DNA of 46,773 nucleotides from Rikenellaceae bacterium (lineage in GTDB: Bacteria > Bacteroidota > Bacteroidia > Bacteroidales > UBA932), in the NCBI GenBank assembly GCA_900769145.1, contig CAAGFN010000051.1, positions 1 to 46,773 of the forward strand, written 5' to 3'. The notes beneath the pieces were generated by a model. The model was not told the DNA's origin and ran no database searches. It saw only the letters and a program-made list of their open reading frames with translations. The first letter of the stretch is position 1. Every line of letters starts with the position of its first letter. Below are positions 23,392 through 31,880 of this stretch, piece by piece. Made by a program: the position numbers and the translations under genes.

Positions 23392-23838
23392 ATGTCTGAT
23401 CCAGCCAAAATGAAAATTTGGGATCCTCTTCGCCGCAAGGAAGTAGCCCTCACCCCGGAGGAGGAAGTGAGGCAGTGGTTCATCGGCTTCATGAACAAAA
23501 AAATGATGATTCCGATGTACAAGATGATGAGCGAAGTCAGCCTCAATTACGGAGAAGGCCCCGTCAGGAAGGAATTCAGGGCCGACATTGTCGCATACGG
23601 CAGGGATTCGTCCCCGCTTGTCATAGTGGAATGCAAAAGGCCTGACACTGTGCTTGACAAAGATGTCGCAGAGCAGGCATTGAGATACAATATGATATTG
23701 AATGTCAAATACATAGCTATCACCAACGGAAACAGCACTTTCATTTTCTCAAAGCGGGAAGACGGCAGATACCTGCCGGAAACTTCGGCTCCGGTATATG
23801 AGGAAATGGTGTGCGGTGCAGGGAAAAACGAAGGATGA
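23392..23838 (+). CDS. Stand-alone HsdR N-terminal (PD-(D/E)XK) domain protein
   Basis: 148 residues, only the nuclease-fold domain found at the N-terminus of type I restriction R subunits (HSDR_N). The PD-(D/E)XK residues are visible: Asp65 in EFRADIV, and Glu80 and Lys82 in VIVECKRPD. There is no helicase, and there are no HsdM/HsdS genes nearby, so this is not a restriction system. Proteins like it are widespread in Bacteroidota, function unknown. The start at 23392 is chosen because the -7 element lies just upstream and an earlier ATG at 23368 lies at the predicted transcript start. Its stop overlaps the start of the tRNA nucleotidyltransferase-like gene (ATGA), which hints at a link to tRNA or RNA metabolism. 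Confidence 0.85.
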   Translation: MSDPAKMKIWDPLRRKEVALTPEEEVRQWFIGFMNKKMMIPMYKMMSEVSLNYGEGPVRKEFRADIVAYGRDSSPLVIVECKRPDTVLDKDVAEQALRYNMILNVKYIAITNGNSTFIFSKREDGRYLPETSAPVYEEMVCGAGKNEG

Positions 23839-25361
23839 CACGAACTGAAGGATTCATTGACACGCCGGTCTTCCACATCATCTCGGAGGCGGCGGAAGAG
23901 ATAGGGACAAGAGCCTTTGTCATAGGAGGTTACGTCAGGGACTGCTTTCTCGGCAGGCCCAATGATGACATTGACGTCGTCGTGGAAGGCAGCGGCATTG
24001 CCCTTGCCGAAGCAGTTGCAGATTTGGTCAAAAGGAAGGAAAAACGGCTCTGCAATGTCTCCGTGTTCCGCAACTTCGGTACTGCAATGCTGAAGTACCA
24101 TGGACAGGAAGTGGAGTTCGTCGGCGCCAGGAAAGAATCATACAACCGCAATTCCCGCAAGCCTATCGTGGAGGACGGCAGCCTGGAAGATGACCAGAAA
24201 CGCCGTGACTTCACCATCAATGCCATGGCTTTCAGCCTCCAGAAAGATGACTACGGAGCATTGGTTGACCCTTTCGGAGGCATCAGGGACCTTGCCGCAG
24301 GGATAATACGCACACCTCTGGAACCTGAGACCACATACAGCGACGACCCTCTAAGAATGCTCCGGGCGGTCAGGTTCGCCGCCAAATTGAGCAATGATGA
24401 AATCACCTTCAGCATTGTCCCTGAATCATTGGAGGCAATGCGGAAGATGAAGGACAGGATGAGCATCCTGTCGAAGGAGAGGATTGCCGAGGAACTCAAC
24501 AAGATGCTCCTCTGCAGGAAGCCGTCGATGGCTTTTGAACTTATGGACCGCACGGGCCTTCTGGAATACGTCCTGCCGCAGCTCTGCAACCTCAAGGGCA
24601 TAGAAACCGTGGACGGAAAGGGCCACAAGGACAATTTCTCCCACACTCTCCAGGTGCTGGACAATGTGGCCGCCGACGAAATCGCAGGCATTGCGGAAGG
24701 ACGGCTCCACGATTATATTCCGATTGAAGGCGGGGACGGATTCGAAGAGAAGGCAAGGACAGAGCCTTGCCTGTGGCTGAGATGGGCCGCATTGCTCCAC
24801 GACATCGGCAAGCCGGCCAGCAAACGCTACGACAAGAACATAGGCTGGACCTTCCATGGTCACGAGGTAATCGGCTCCAGAATGGTCCAGAAGATATTCC
24901 AGCAGCTGAAAATGCCCCTGAACGAGAAGATGAAATATGTCCAGAAACTCGTTCTTCTCCACCACAGGCCAGTTGCCCTCGTGGACGATTTGGTAACCGA
25001 CTCGGCAGTACGCAGGCTCCTCTTCGACGCAGGGAACGAAATCACTGACCTGATGCTCCTCTGCAATGCGGACATCACCTCCAAGAACCCTGTCAAAGTA
25101 GAGAGAATAAAGCGCAACTTCGCCCTTGTCAAGGAAAAACTCATCGAGGTGGAAGCCAAGGATGAAATACGCAACTTCAAGAACCCTATAACAGGGGAAT
25201 ACGTTATGGAAGTATACGGCATACCTCCTTGCAAGGAAATCGGACTCATCAAGGAATATGTCAAGAACGCCATCCTGGACGGTGTAATCGGCAACAATTT
25301 CGAGGAGGCCGACAAACTGATGAGGGAGTACGCCGCCGGCATAGGCCTCAAGGAAGCATAA
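23835..25361 (+). CDS. CCA-adding enzyme/poly(A) polymerase-family tRNA nucleotidyltransferase with HD domain
   Basis: 508 residues. Class II nucleotidyltransferase head: GGYVRDCFLG (31-40) and DDIDVVVEG (44-52, metal-binding Asp residues), RRDFTINAMAF (about 123-133) and the RMLRAVRFAAKL motif near 175. An RNA-binding helical part follows (SKERIAEELNKML), and then an HD domain with LLHDIGK (His322-Asp323). Since CCA is not encoded in the tRNA-Phe of this window, a CCA-adding enzyme is needed; with the HD domain this is the likely one. The ATG overlaps the stop of the preceding gene as ATGA; an ATG at 23811 in frame lies within that gene. The xer-type gene follows after 8 bases. Confidence 0.88.
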   Translation: MTRTEGFIDTPVFHIISEAAEEIGTRAFVIGGYVRDCFLGRPNDDIDVVVEGSGIALAEAVADLVKRKEKRLCNVSVFRNFGTAMLKYHGQEVEFVGARKESYNRNSRKPIVEDGSLEDDQKRRDFTINAMAFSLQKDDYGALVDPFGGIRDLAAGIIRTPLEPETTYSDDPLRMLRAVRFAAKLSNDEITFSIVPESLEAMRKMKDRMSILSKERIAEELNKMLLCRKPSMAFELMDRTGLLEYVLPQLCNLKGIETVDGKGHKDNFSHTLQVLDNVAADEIAGIAEGRLHDYIPIEGGDGFEEKARTEPCLWLRWAALLHDIGKPASKRYDKNIGWTFHGHEVIGSRMVQKIFQQLKMPLNEKMKYVQKLVLLHHRPVALVDDLVTDSAVRRLLFDAGNEITDLMLLCNADITSKNPVKVERIKRNFALVKEKLIEVEAKDEIRNFKNPITGEYVMEVYGIPPCKEIGLIKEYVKNAILDGVIGNNFEEADKLMREYAAGIGLKEA

Positions 25362-25369
25362 GCACATCA

Positions 25370-26386
25370 ATGTACACTGACGATTTCATATCCTACATCC
25401 GCGGAGTGAAAAGGTATTCGGAACGCACCTGCAGCATATATGGGGATGTTCTCCGCTCATTCGCCGCTTATCTCTCCGGCATCAATGACGGCAGGGAAAC
25501 CGACGATGCATTGATGTTATCCGGGCTGACCGGGTCCACTCTCTCTGGTTACCTTACATACATGGCCGACCAGGGATTGGGCTCCAGGACAAGATGCCAG
25601 CACATCTCGGCATTGAGCAGTTTCTGCCGCTATCTGCTCGGAAGGGACATCATCCAGGACAACCCGGCGGCCAGAATCAAGCGGCCGGCAGAGGAAAAAA
25701 GCCTCCCCGTATTCTACAGGCAGAAAGCCCTGGAACAATATTTCGACTCCACAGCCTGGTCGGCAGGCCGGGAAGCACTGGAAGAATTCAAGAATCTGGC
25801 GGACGGGAATGCCCTGGGTGAAAGCGCAAAGAAAATGATGGAGGAACTCTATGTTAAAAGGCTTTCCCGCCTGATTATCAGCATCCTGTTCCAATGCGGA
25901 ATCCGCAGGGCCGAACTGATTTCCCTCAAATGCGGGTCTGCCGACTTGAAACGTTTGACATTGACTGTGACAGGAAAGGGTGACAAAATGAGGAAAATTC
26001 CTCTAACCTCTTCTTTATGTGAAGAATTATCATTATATTTGAGTGCAGTTGAAACATTGCTGGGTAGGAAAAGAGGTCTTGAGGAGCCGCTTCTCATCAC
26101 TTTCCAGGGCAACGGACTGTATCCGGTATTCGTTGACAGGACTGTGAAAAGGGAGTTCACCGGCATTGAAGGCATGACCGGCAGGAAGTCACCGCACGGG
26201 TTGAGACACACTGTAGCGACCGAGCTGCTGGATGACGGAGCCGACATATATTCGATAAAGGAATTGCTCGGGCACTCTTCATTGGCGGCGACCCAGATTT
26301 ACACCCACACCAGCATTGAACAGCTGAAGAGTGTTTATTCAAACGCCCATCCAAGGGCAAAAAGAGGAGGTAACAATGGAGATTAG
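25370..26386 (+). CDS. Xer-type tyrosine recombinase
   Basis: 338 residues from the ATG at 25370; the upstream part of the open frame overlaps the cca-like gene and is rejected. An N-terminal SAM-like core-binding domain (1-105) precedes the catalytic domain with Arg179 (CGIRRAEL), Lys203 (TGKGDK), His276-Arg279 (SPHGLRH), His302 (LLGHSS) and Tyr311 (TQIYTH): a complete set. It is probably a housekeeping XerC/XerD that resolves chromosome dimers at dif rather than a mobile-element integrase, because it sits inside a cca-hpf operon and next to hpf as in other Bacteroidales, with no attachment site or element around it. A loop of about 25 residues between the domains (135-160) is longer than in E. 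coli XerD. Confidence 0.88.
   Translation: MYTDDFISYIRGVKRYSERTCSIYGDVLRSFAAYLSGINDGRETDDALMLSGLTGSTLSGYLTYMADQGLGSRTRCQHISALSSFCRYLLGRDIIQDNPAARIKRPAEEKSLPVFYRQKALEQYFDSTAWSAGREALEEFKNLADGNALGESAKKMMEELYVKRLSRLIISILFQCGIRRAELISLKCGSADLKRLTLTVTGKGDKMRKIPLTSSLCEELSLYLSAVETLLGRKRGLEEPLLITFQGNGLYPVFVDRTVKREFTGIEGMTGRKSPHGLRHTVATELLDDGADIYSIKELLGHSSLAATQIYTHTSIEQLKSVYSNAHPRAKRGGNNGD
26364..26370 (+). promoter_or_regulatory. Strong Shine-Dalgarno site of hpf
   Basis: GAGGAGG ends 5 bases before the hpf ATG and lies inside the last codons of the recombinase gene. A full anti-SD match is rare in Bacteroidota, where most genes lack one; it fixes the start at 26376 rather than at an upstream in-frame codon at 26331. 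Confidence 0.75.
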
Positions 26387-26666
26387 AATTCAGTCGCTCA
26401 AATTCGACGCTGACCAGAAGCTTCTGGACTTCGTGGAGAAAAAGGTCTCAAAGATCGGCAAGTTCGATGACCAGATCACTGGCGTGGAGGTAGTCCTTTC
26501 CCTTCTGGAGAAGCCGGACAACAAGAATGTCAAGCTGATGGTTCACATTCCGGGCGGCTCCCAGGTTATCGAGAGGAACGCGAAAACCTTCGAGGAGGCA
26601 GTCAATGAATGCGCTGACGCAATGAAGGAGAAACTTACCAGACATAAGGAACGCATGAATGAATAA
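26376..26666 (+). CDS. hpf: Ribosome hibernation-promoting factor (HPF/RaiA, short form)
   Basis: 96 residues. MEIRIQSLKFDADQKLLDFVEKKVSKI at the N-terminus followed by the beta-alpha-beta-beta-beta-alpha fold with KLMVHIPGG and a basic C-terminal helix (MKEKLTRHKER), typical of the S30EA family. It binds the 30S decoding site and stores ribosomes in slow growth. It lacks the C-terminal dimerisation domain of the long form. It overlaps the recombinase gene by 11 bases and has a strong Shine-Dalgarno site within that gene, so it can be made at a much higher level than its neighbours. A bidirectional hairpin terminator follows. Confidence 0.92.
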   Translation: MEIRIQSLKFDADQKLLDFVEKKVSKIGKFDDQITGVEVVLSLLEKPDNKNVKLMVHIPGGSQVIERNAKTFEEAVNECADAMKEKLTRHKERMNE

Positions 26667-26669
26667 CAG

Positions 26670-26696
26670 AAAAGGGGCTTGCTGAAGCCCCTTTTT
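26670..26696. terminator. Bidirectional terminator between hpf and gltB
   Basis: Stem AAAAGGGGCTT / AAGCCCCTTTTT with loop GCTG, with a T run on plus and, from the complementary A run, on minus. It begins 4 bases after hpf and touches the gltB stop, so it serves both convergent genes. Confidence 0.9.
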
Positions 26697-29600
26697 CTAT
26701 CCCATTATCTTCTTGTATTCCACAGGCATGACCTTGAGGAACTGCCTCTTGTGCAAATCCCAGTCTTCCAGAATCATGGCAGCGACCGAACTTCCGGTGT
26801 ACTTCCTGTGTTTCTCAACAAGGCGCCTGAGCTCCTCACTGTCCTCCACGGTTTCCACCAGACTAAGCTCAATCATATCCATATTGCAGAAATAGTCAAA
26901 GTTGCCCTCCGGATCCCAGACGTAGGCTATACCTCCACTCATTCCGGCGGCGAAGTTACGTCCCGTCTTGCCCAGAACCAGCACACGGCCACCTGTCATA
27001 TATTCGCAGCAATGGTCTCCGACGCCCTCCACTACGGCTGTCATTCCACTGTTCCTGACACAGAAACGCTCTCCTACCGCTCCATTTATGTACATCTCCC
27101 CGGAAGTCGCCCCGTAACCTATTGTATTGCCGGCAATGATATTCTCCTCCGGCCTGAACTCCGCATCAGCAGGCGGGGTAATGATTATTTTACCGCCAGA
27201 CAGGCCCTTGCCGAGATAATCATTGGCATCCCCGGAAAGCCTGAATGTCATACCTTTGCAGAGGAATGAGCCGAAACTCTGGCCTGCAGAGCCGGTGAAA
27301 TCCACGGTAATGGTGTCATCCGGCAGACCTGCAATCCCCCATTTCCTCGTAATCTCCCCGCTCAGCATTGCGCCAACGCTGCGGTCAATATTACGGATTG
27401 GAACCCCAATGCTGATTTTATGTCCGGACTCAATGGCGGACTTCAGCACAGCCATCAGTTCCACGTCCTTGACATCCTCAATTCTGTGTTCCTGAGGCGT
27501 ATCGAAACATCTCGCATTGTCCCTGCAATGCTCAGGTATATAGAGCACCCGGTCCAGGGAAAGTTTGTCAGCCTTCGCACCTTCCGGATATGAGCGCTTC
27601 TTCAGCAAATCCGCACGACCTATGATTTCCTGCATTGACCTGTAACCCATATCAGCCAGGAGATTTCTCACAGATGTGGCAAGGAAACGGAAATATGTCA
27701 CAATATCCTCAGGCTTGCCTTTGAACCTCTTTCTCAGCTCAGGATTCTGGGTCGCAATGCCCACAGGACAGATGTTCTTGTTGCAGTTCCTGCACATCAC
27801 GCAGCCCTCTGAAATCATCACAGCCGTTCCGAAGCCATATTCCTCAGCCCCGAGAAGAGCCATGAAAATGACATCCCTGGTGCATTTGAGACCTCCGTCC
27901 ACCTGCAGCCTTACCTTTCCTCGGAGATTGTTCATGACCAAAGTCTGCTGTATTTCGGCAAGTCCTGTCTCCGCAGGACCACCGGCGTGCTTGACGCTTC
28001 CTGCCGGGCTGGCACCCGTGCCTCCGTCACCTCCGCTTATGAGAATGACATCGGCCTTGGCCTTGGCCACACCGGCTGCAATCGTGCCCACACCCGCCTC
28101 TGAGACCAGTTTTACACTGATTCTTGCTGTAGTATTGACATTCTTGAGGTCAAAAATCAACTGTGCGAGGTCCTCGATGGAATAAATGTCGTGATGAGGC
28201 GGAGGAGAAATCAATGTGATGCCGGGAACTGAATGCCTGGTCCTGGCAATGAGCTCGTCCACCTTGAAGCCCGGCAGCTGGCCACCTTCACCAGGCTTGG
28301 CACCCTGAGCGACCTTGATTTGAATCTCATCCGCATTGACAAGATAGTCCGTATCCACGCCGAAACGTCCTGAGGCAACCTGCTTCACGGCACTTCTGGC
28401 ATTGCTGCCGTCCGGAAGAGGATGATTCCTTGCAGGGTCCTCGCCGCCTTCTCCAGTATTGCTCCTTCCGCCGAAACTGTTCATAGCGATGGCAATGGTC
28501 TCGTGGGCCTCCTTGCTGATTGCTCCGAAGGAAATCGCCTCCGCTACAAAGCGCTTCATAATCTCCTCCTCAGGCTCGACCTCCTCCACCGGAATCGGCT
28601 CACGGTCGCTCTCAATTTCCATCAAGTCCCTGATATTCATAGGCCTTGTACGGTTCTCGGCAACATCGCAGAATTGCGTAAACGCATCGAAATCCTTGTT
28701 CCGTACAGCATTCTGGAGAAGACGGACTCTCTCCGGATTCCAGAAATGACGCTCTCCGCCCTTCTTCCAGGAATAGGCTCCGTAATCCTCAAGTGCGGCC
28801 AGAGAAGCATCCTCTTTCTTCTCCTGCACTGAATATGCCGAAGAATGGGCCGCAATCACATCCGCTGCCACATCCCCGACCGAGATTCCCTCAATCTGGG
28901 AAATGCCTCCGCCCATATATTTGTCAAGCAATGAGGAACTTACGCCCAAGGACTCGAACAATGCGGCACCCCTGTAGCTCCTTATCGTGGAAATACCCAT
29001 CTTGGAGAGAATCTTCAGCATTCCCTTGTTGATGGCAGTAATATAATGGTCCTCGGCGGCAGGAAAATCAAGCTGCAATTCCTTCTCCCGTACCAGCTGT
29101 TCCAGAATTGCGAAAGACATATAAGGATTGACTCCGCTGGCTCCGTAGCCGACAAGCAGAGCAACGTGCATAACCTCGCAAACCTCTCCGGACTCTACGA
29201 TAATAGCGGTCTGGGACCTCTTCCTGCTATGAATGAGATGATGGTGAACAGCCGACAACGCCAGGAGAGAAGGTATCGGAGCGTGATCCTTGTCAACGGA
29301 TTTATCACTGATAATCAAATAGTTGTATCCCGCATCCACAGCCCTTGAGGCATCCCTGCAAAGGGCTGAAATCGCAGACTCCATAGCCTGTTCGCCTCCC
29401 GAAACCTCGAAAAGCATTGGGAGGGTTATGGTCTTGAAACCCTTGTAACGGAGATTCCTGAGCGTCTCCATCTCGGTATTTGTAAGAATCGGGGATGTGA
29501 GCTTGACCACCTTGCAGAGATCCGGCGACGGCTTCAGGATATTGCCCTTCACTGCCCCGATATAACTTGAGAGCGACATCACAGTCGATTCCCTCATCGG

Positions 29601-31178
29601 GTCAATCGGAGGATTGGTGACCTGGGCGAACTTCTGCTTGAAATAATTGAAGAATCGCTGCGGCTTTTCTGAAAGCACTGCGAGAGGCGTGTCGTCACCC
29701 ATAGCATAAAGTGGCTCCGCACTGTCCCTGGCCATCGGTATCAATATTCTGGAAATATCCTCCTTGCCATATCCGAAGACCTTCAGCTTGCTTTCAAAGT
29801 CAGATACAGAATGCTCCACCTTCCTTCCGCTCCTGATATTGTTCAGGATAATCCTGTTCCTGTTCAGCCAGTCGGTATATGGATGTTCGGCGGCAAGGGC
29901 ATCCTTGATGGTGTCATTGTCCAGAATCTTGCCCTGCTTCGTGTCCACCATCATTATCTTGCCCGGGCAAAGTCTTCCCTTGCAGGCAATCTCGGATGCA
30001 GGGATATCTAGAACGCCTGTCTCCGAAGCCATTACGAGAAGTCCGGTCTTGGTGATGAAATACCGGCAGGGACGAAGACCGTTCCTGTCCAGCATTCCTC
30101 CTGCGTATCTTCCGTCGGAGAAGAGTATCGTGGCAGGACCATCCCAAGGCTCCATGAAGATGGAATGATACTCGTAGAAGCTCTTCAGGTCTTGGCCGAG
30201 AGGATTGCCCTCGCGGTAACTTTCGGGAATAAGCATTGCCAATGCGTGAGGAAGTTCCATCCCGGTGCGTATGAAGAATTCAAGCACATTGTCAAATGAT
30301 GCGCTGTCGCTCATAGCCGGCTGGATTACAGGACTTACATTCTCATTGATGCTGCCCAGGTTGTCAGCCTTGAGCACAGCCTCTCTCGTCTTGATCCACA
30401 GACGGTTGCCCCTGATTGTATTGATCTCCCCATTGTGTCCGATCATCCTGAAAGGCTGGGCAAGTGACCAGGTCGGGAAGGTATTGGTAGAGAACCTGGA
30501 ATGCACAAGCGCAATCGCACTCGTGAAGTAAGGATTGGTCAAGTCCGGGAAGTACTCCCTGAGTTGCATTGTCGAGAGCATTCCCTTGTAAACGACAGTC
30601 CTCGTGGAAAGGCTGGCCACATAGCAGCCACCCTTGTCCGAAATCGAAGAATCCAGGACTTTGCGCTCAATGGCCTTCCGGACAAGGTACAACTTGTCCT
30701 CCAATGTCTTCCTGTCATCGCAGCCCACAATGAAAAGCTGCCTGATTTCAGGTTCCGACTCCAATGCGACCTGTCCCAGGATGGAGGAGTTCACAGGCAC
30801 CTGCCTGGTATGCATAATACTGAGTCCGTGCGCTTCCACGGACTCGGTGATAATCTCGGTAAAGCGGGCATTGTCCTTCAGGTTCTTCGGCAGGAAGACC
30901 ATTCCCACTCCATAACGTCCCTTCTCCGGTACCGGAATACCGTTGAGAAGAATGAATTCGTGCGGAATCTGGAGCAGTATTCCCGCTCCGTCACCGGTCT
31001 TGAGGTCACCGCCCTCGGCACCTCTGTGCGCCATATTCTCAAGGACGGTCAGACCTTTCTCCACTACATCGTGATACTTGCTGCCATTGATGTTCACCAC
31101 AAGGCCGACACCACAGGCATCGTGTTCATTTTCTGGAGAATAAAGGCCTTTTGTCAGTTCGTTGTCAAGTTCGTTCAT
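26697..31178 (-). CDS. gltB: Glutamate synthase large (alpha) subunit
   Basis: 1493 residues, the normal GltB length. A short propeptide ends before Cys22 (EHDACGVG), the N-terminal nucleophile of the class II amidotransferase domain (about 22-430). The central and FMN-binding synthase domains follow, with GEGGQLPGFKV and ISGGDGGTGASP, the 3Fe-4S motif CVMCRNCNKNICPVG, and the C-terminal GXGXG beta-helix (about 1220-1480). The protein makes two glutamates from glutamine and 2-oxoglutarate and needs electrons from the GltD subunit or ferredoxin. No gltD is next to it: a terminator follows at once, and upstream, 11 bases away, is an unrelated secreted protein. It may be read from the upstream lipid-type genes or from a promoter inside the preceding gene. 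Confidence 0.96.
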   Translation of the reverse strand: MNELDNELTKGLYSPENEHDACGVGLVVNINGSKYHDVVEKGLTVLENMAHRGAEGGDLKTGDGAGILLQIPHEFILLNGIPVPEKGRYGVGMVFLPKNLKDNARFTEIITESVEAHGLSIMHTRQVPVNSSILGQVALESEPEIRQLFIVGCDDRKTLEDKLYLVRKAIERKVLDSSISDKGGCYVASLSTRTVVYKGMLSTMQLREYFPDLTNPYFTSAIALVHSRFSTNTFPTWSLAQPFRMIGHNGEINTIRGNRLWIKTREAVLKADNLGSINENVSPVIQPAMSDSASFDNVLEFFIRTGMELPHALAMLIPESYREGNPLGQDLKSFYEYHSIFMEPWDGPATILFSDGRYAGGMLDRNGLRPCRYFITKTGLLVMASETGVLDIPASEIACKGRLCPGKIMMVDTKQGKILDNDTIKDALAAEHPYTDWLNRNRIILNNIRSGRKVEHSVSDFESKLKVFGYGKEDISRILIPMARDSAEPLYAMGDDTPLAVLSEKPQRFFNYFKQKFAQVTNPPIDPMRESTVMSLSSYIGAVKGNILKPSPDLCKVVKLTSPILTNTEMETLRNLRYKGFKTITLPMLFEVSGGEQAMESAISALCRDASRAVDAGYNYLIISDKSVDKDHAPIPSLLALSAVHHHLIHSRKRSQTAIIVESGEVCEVMHVALLVGYGASGVNPYMSFAILEQLVREKELQLDFPAAEDHYITAINKGMLKILSKMGISTIRSYRGAALFESLGVSSSLLDKYMGGGISQIEGISVGDVAADVIAAHSSAYSVQEKKEDASLAALEDYGAYSWKKGGERHFWNPERVRLLQNAVRNKDFDAFTQFCDVAENRTRPMNIRDLMEIESDREPIPVEEVEPEEEIMKRFVAEAISFGAISKEAHETIAIAMNSFGGRSNTGEGGEDPARNHPLPDGSNARSAVKQVASGRFGVDTDYLVNADEIQIKVAQGAKPGEGGQLPGFKVDELIARTRHSVPGITLISPPPHHDIYSIEDLAQLIFDLKNVNTTARISVKLVSEAGVGTIAAGVAKAKADVILISGGDGGTGASPAGSVKHAGGPAETGLAEIQQTLVMNNLRGKVRLQVDGGLKCTRDVIFMALLGAEEYGFGTAVMISEGCVMCRNCNKNICPVGIATQNPELRKRFKGKPEDIVTYFRFLATSVRNLLADMGYRSMQEIIGRADLLKKRSYPEGAKADKLSLDRVLYIPEHCRDNARCFDTPQEHRIEDVKDVELMAVLKSAIESGHKISIGVPIRNIDRSVGAMLSGEITRKWGIAGLPDDTITVDFTGSAGQSFGSFLCKGMTFRLSGDANDYLGKGLSGGKIIITPPADAEFRPEENIIAGNTIGYGATSGEMYINGAVGERFCVRNSGMTAVVEGVGDHCCEYMTGGRVLVLGKTGRNFAAGMSGGIAYVWDPEGNFDYFCNMDMIELSLVETVEDSEELRRLVEKHRKYTGSSVAAMILEDWDLHKRQFLKVMPVEYKKIMG

Positions 31179-31189
31179 TTATCTGTCAG

Positions 31190-31864
31190 TTATTCTTTAT
31201 CCTTTTTTTCAAATCCGCTCCGGATAGTCTCTACTCCCTTGTTCAGTCCGTCCTTGACCTTCTTCTTGGCCTGATAGAACTTGGAAGGATTGATTTCCGC
31301 GATAGTCCTGTAGAAAGACCTCGCCCAGTAGTTGCAGAGGCCGATGCCGCCTGATTTTCCTTTCGATGCCCAGGTATCCAGGATGGACATATCCCTATTG
31401 TCGAAAATGACGTAATAGAATGTGCCATAGTCAGTTCCCTTGTTCAGTTCCCCGCAGACAACAAGGAGTCCAAGGCCATTGTCCGGCTTGATGTCCAGGC
31501 CGAGAAGCGCATACTTGAGGTCATCCTCCGAAAGAAGGTCCGCAGTCTTGTTTATCTTTATTTCCTCAGTGTCAATCTCATCGACGACAGCAAGCACCGG
31601 GTCAATGTCCACGGCGGTAATCTCCTTCTTCATCCTTGTAGCCAGGCTCTGAACATACTTCTCCGGTTCACTGAGAAACAGCTCGTTGATGCCTTTGAAT
31701 ACCTCGATGAACTCCTCCTCCGACTCAGATGCCCCAACCACGCGGGCCAGGCTGAAGTCAATGCCGTAGAATGTGAACTTGTCTTCCCAAGCCTCCGGAT
31801 TCTGCGCGAAGGTCAAAACGTAGCCGGCGAACAATGCGGCCATTGTCAAAACTGTCTTTTTCAT
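31190..31864 (-). CDS. Secreted protein of unknown function
   Basis: 224 residues from the ATG at 31864 (a neighbouring ATG at 31867 is also possible; earlier codons overlap the ligase gene). A signal peptide (KKTVLTMAALFAGYVLTFAQ) is clear. The mature part is acidic and mixed alpha/beta, with LKYALLGLDIKPDNGLGLLVVCGEL and YGTFYYVIFDNRDMSILDTWASKGKSGG, and ends in a basic helical tail. I do not recognise a family. It lies 16 bases after the PaaK-like ligase gene and 11 bases before gltB, so it is probably co-transcribed with one or both; its link to either is unknown. Confidence 0.75.
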   Translation of the reverse strand: MKKTVLTMAALFAGYVLTFAQNPEAWEDKFTFYGIDFSLARVVGASESEEEFIEVFKGINELFLSEPEKYVQSLATRMKKEITAVDIDPVLAVVDEIDTEEIKINKTADLLSEDDLKYALLGLDIKPDNGLGLLVVCGELNKGTDYGTFYYVIFDNRDMSILDTWASKGKSGGIGLCNYWARSFYRTIAEINPSKFYQAKKKVKDGLNKGVETIRSGFEKKDKE

Positions 31865-31880
31865 CATTATTAGCGTACGA

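Noticed and set aside
23392..23838. Type I restriction system
   Set aside because: Only the HsdR N-terminal domain is present; no helicase part and no HsdM or HsdS genes.
24426..25370. 314-codon minus-strand open frame opposite the tRNA nucleotidyltransferase gene
   Set aside because: The plus strand carries clear family motifs throughout; the antisense frame has no recognisable domain and is a codon-bias shadow.
25370..26386. Tyrosine recombinase as the integrase of a mobile element
   Set aside because: It sits in a housekeeping operon with cca-like and hpf genes; no attachment repeats, cargo or change in base use is seen.
30501..31274. 257-codon plus-strand open frame opposite gltB
   Set aside because: It overlaps the well-supported N-terminal amidotransferase domain of GltB and has His/Arg-rich antisense composition.
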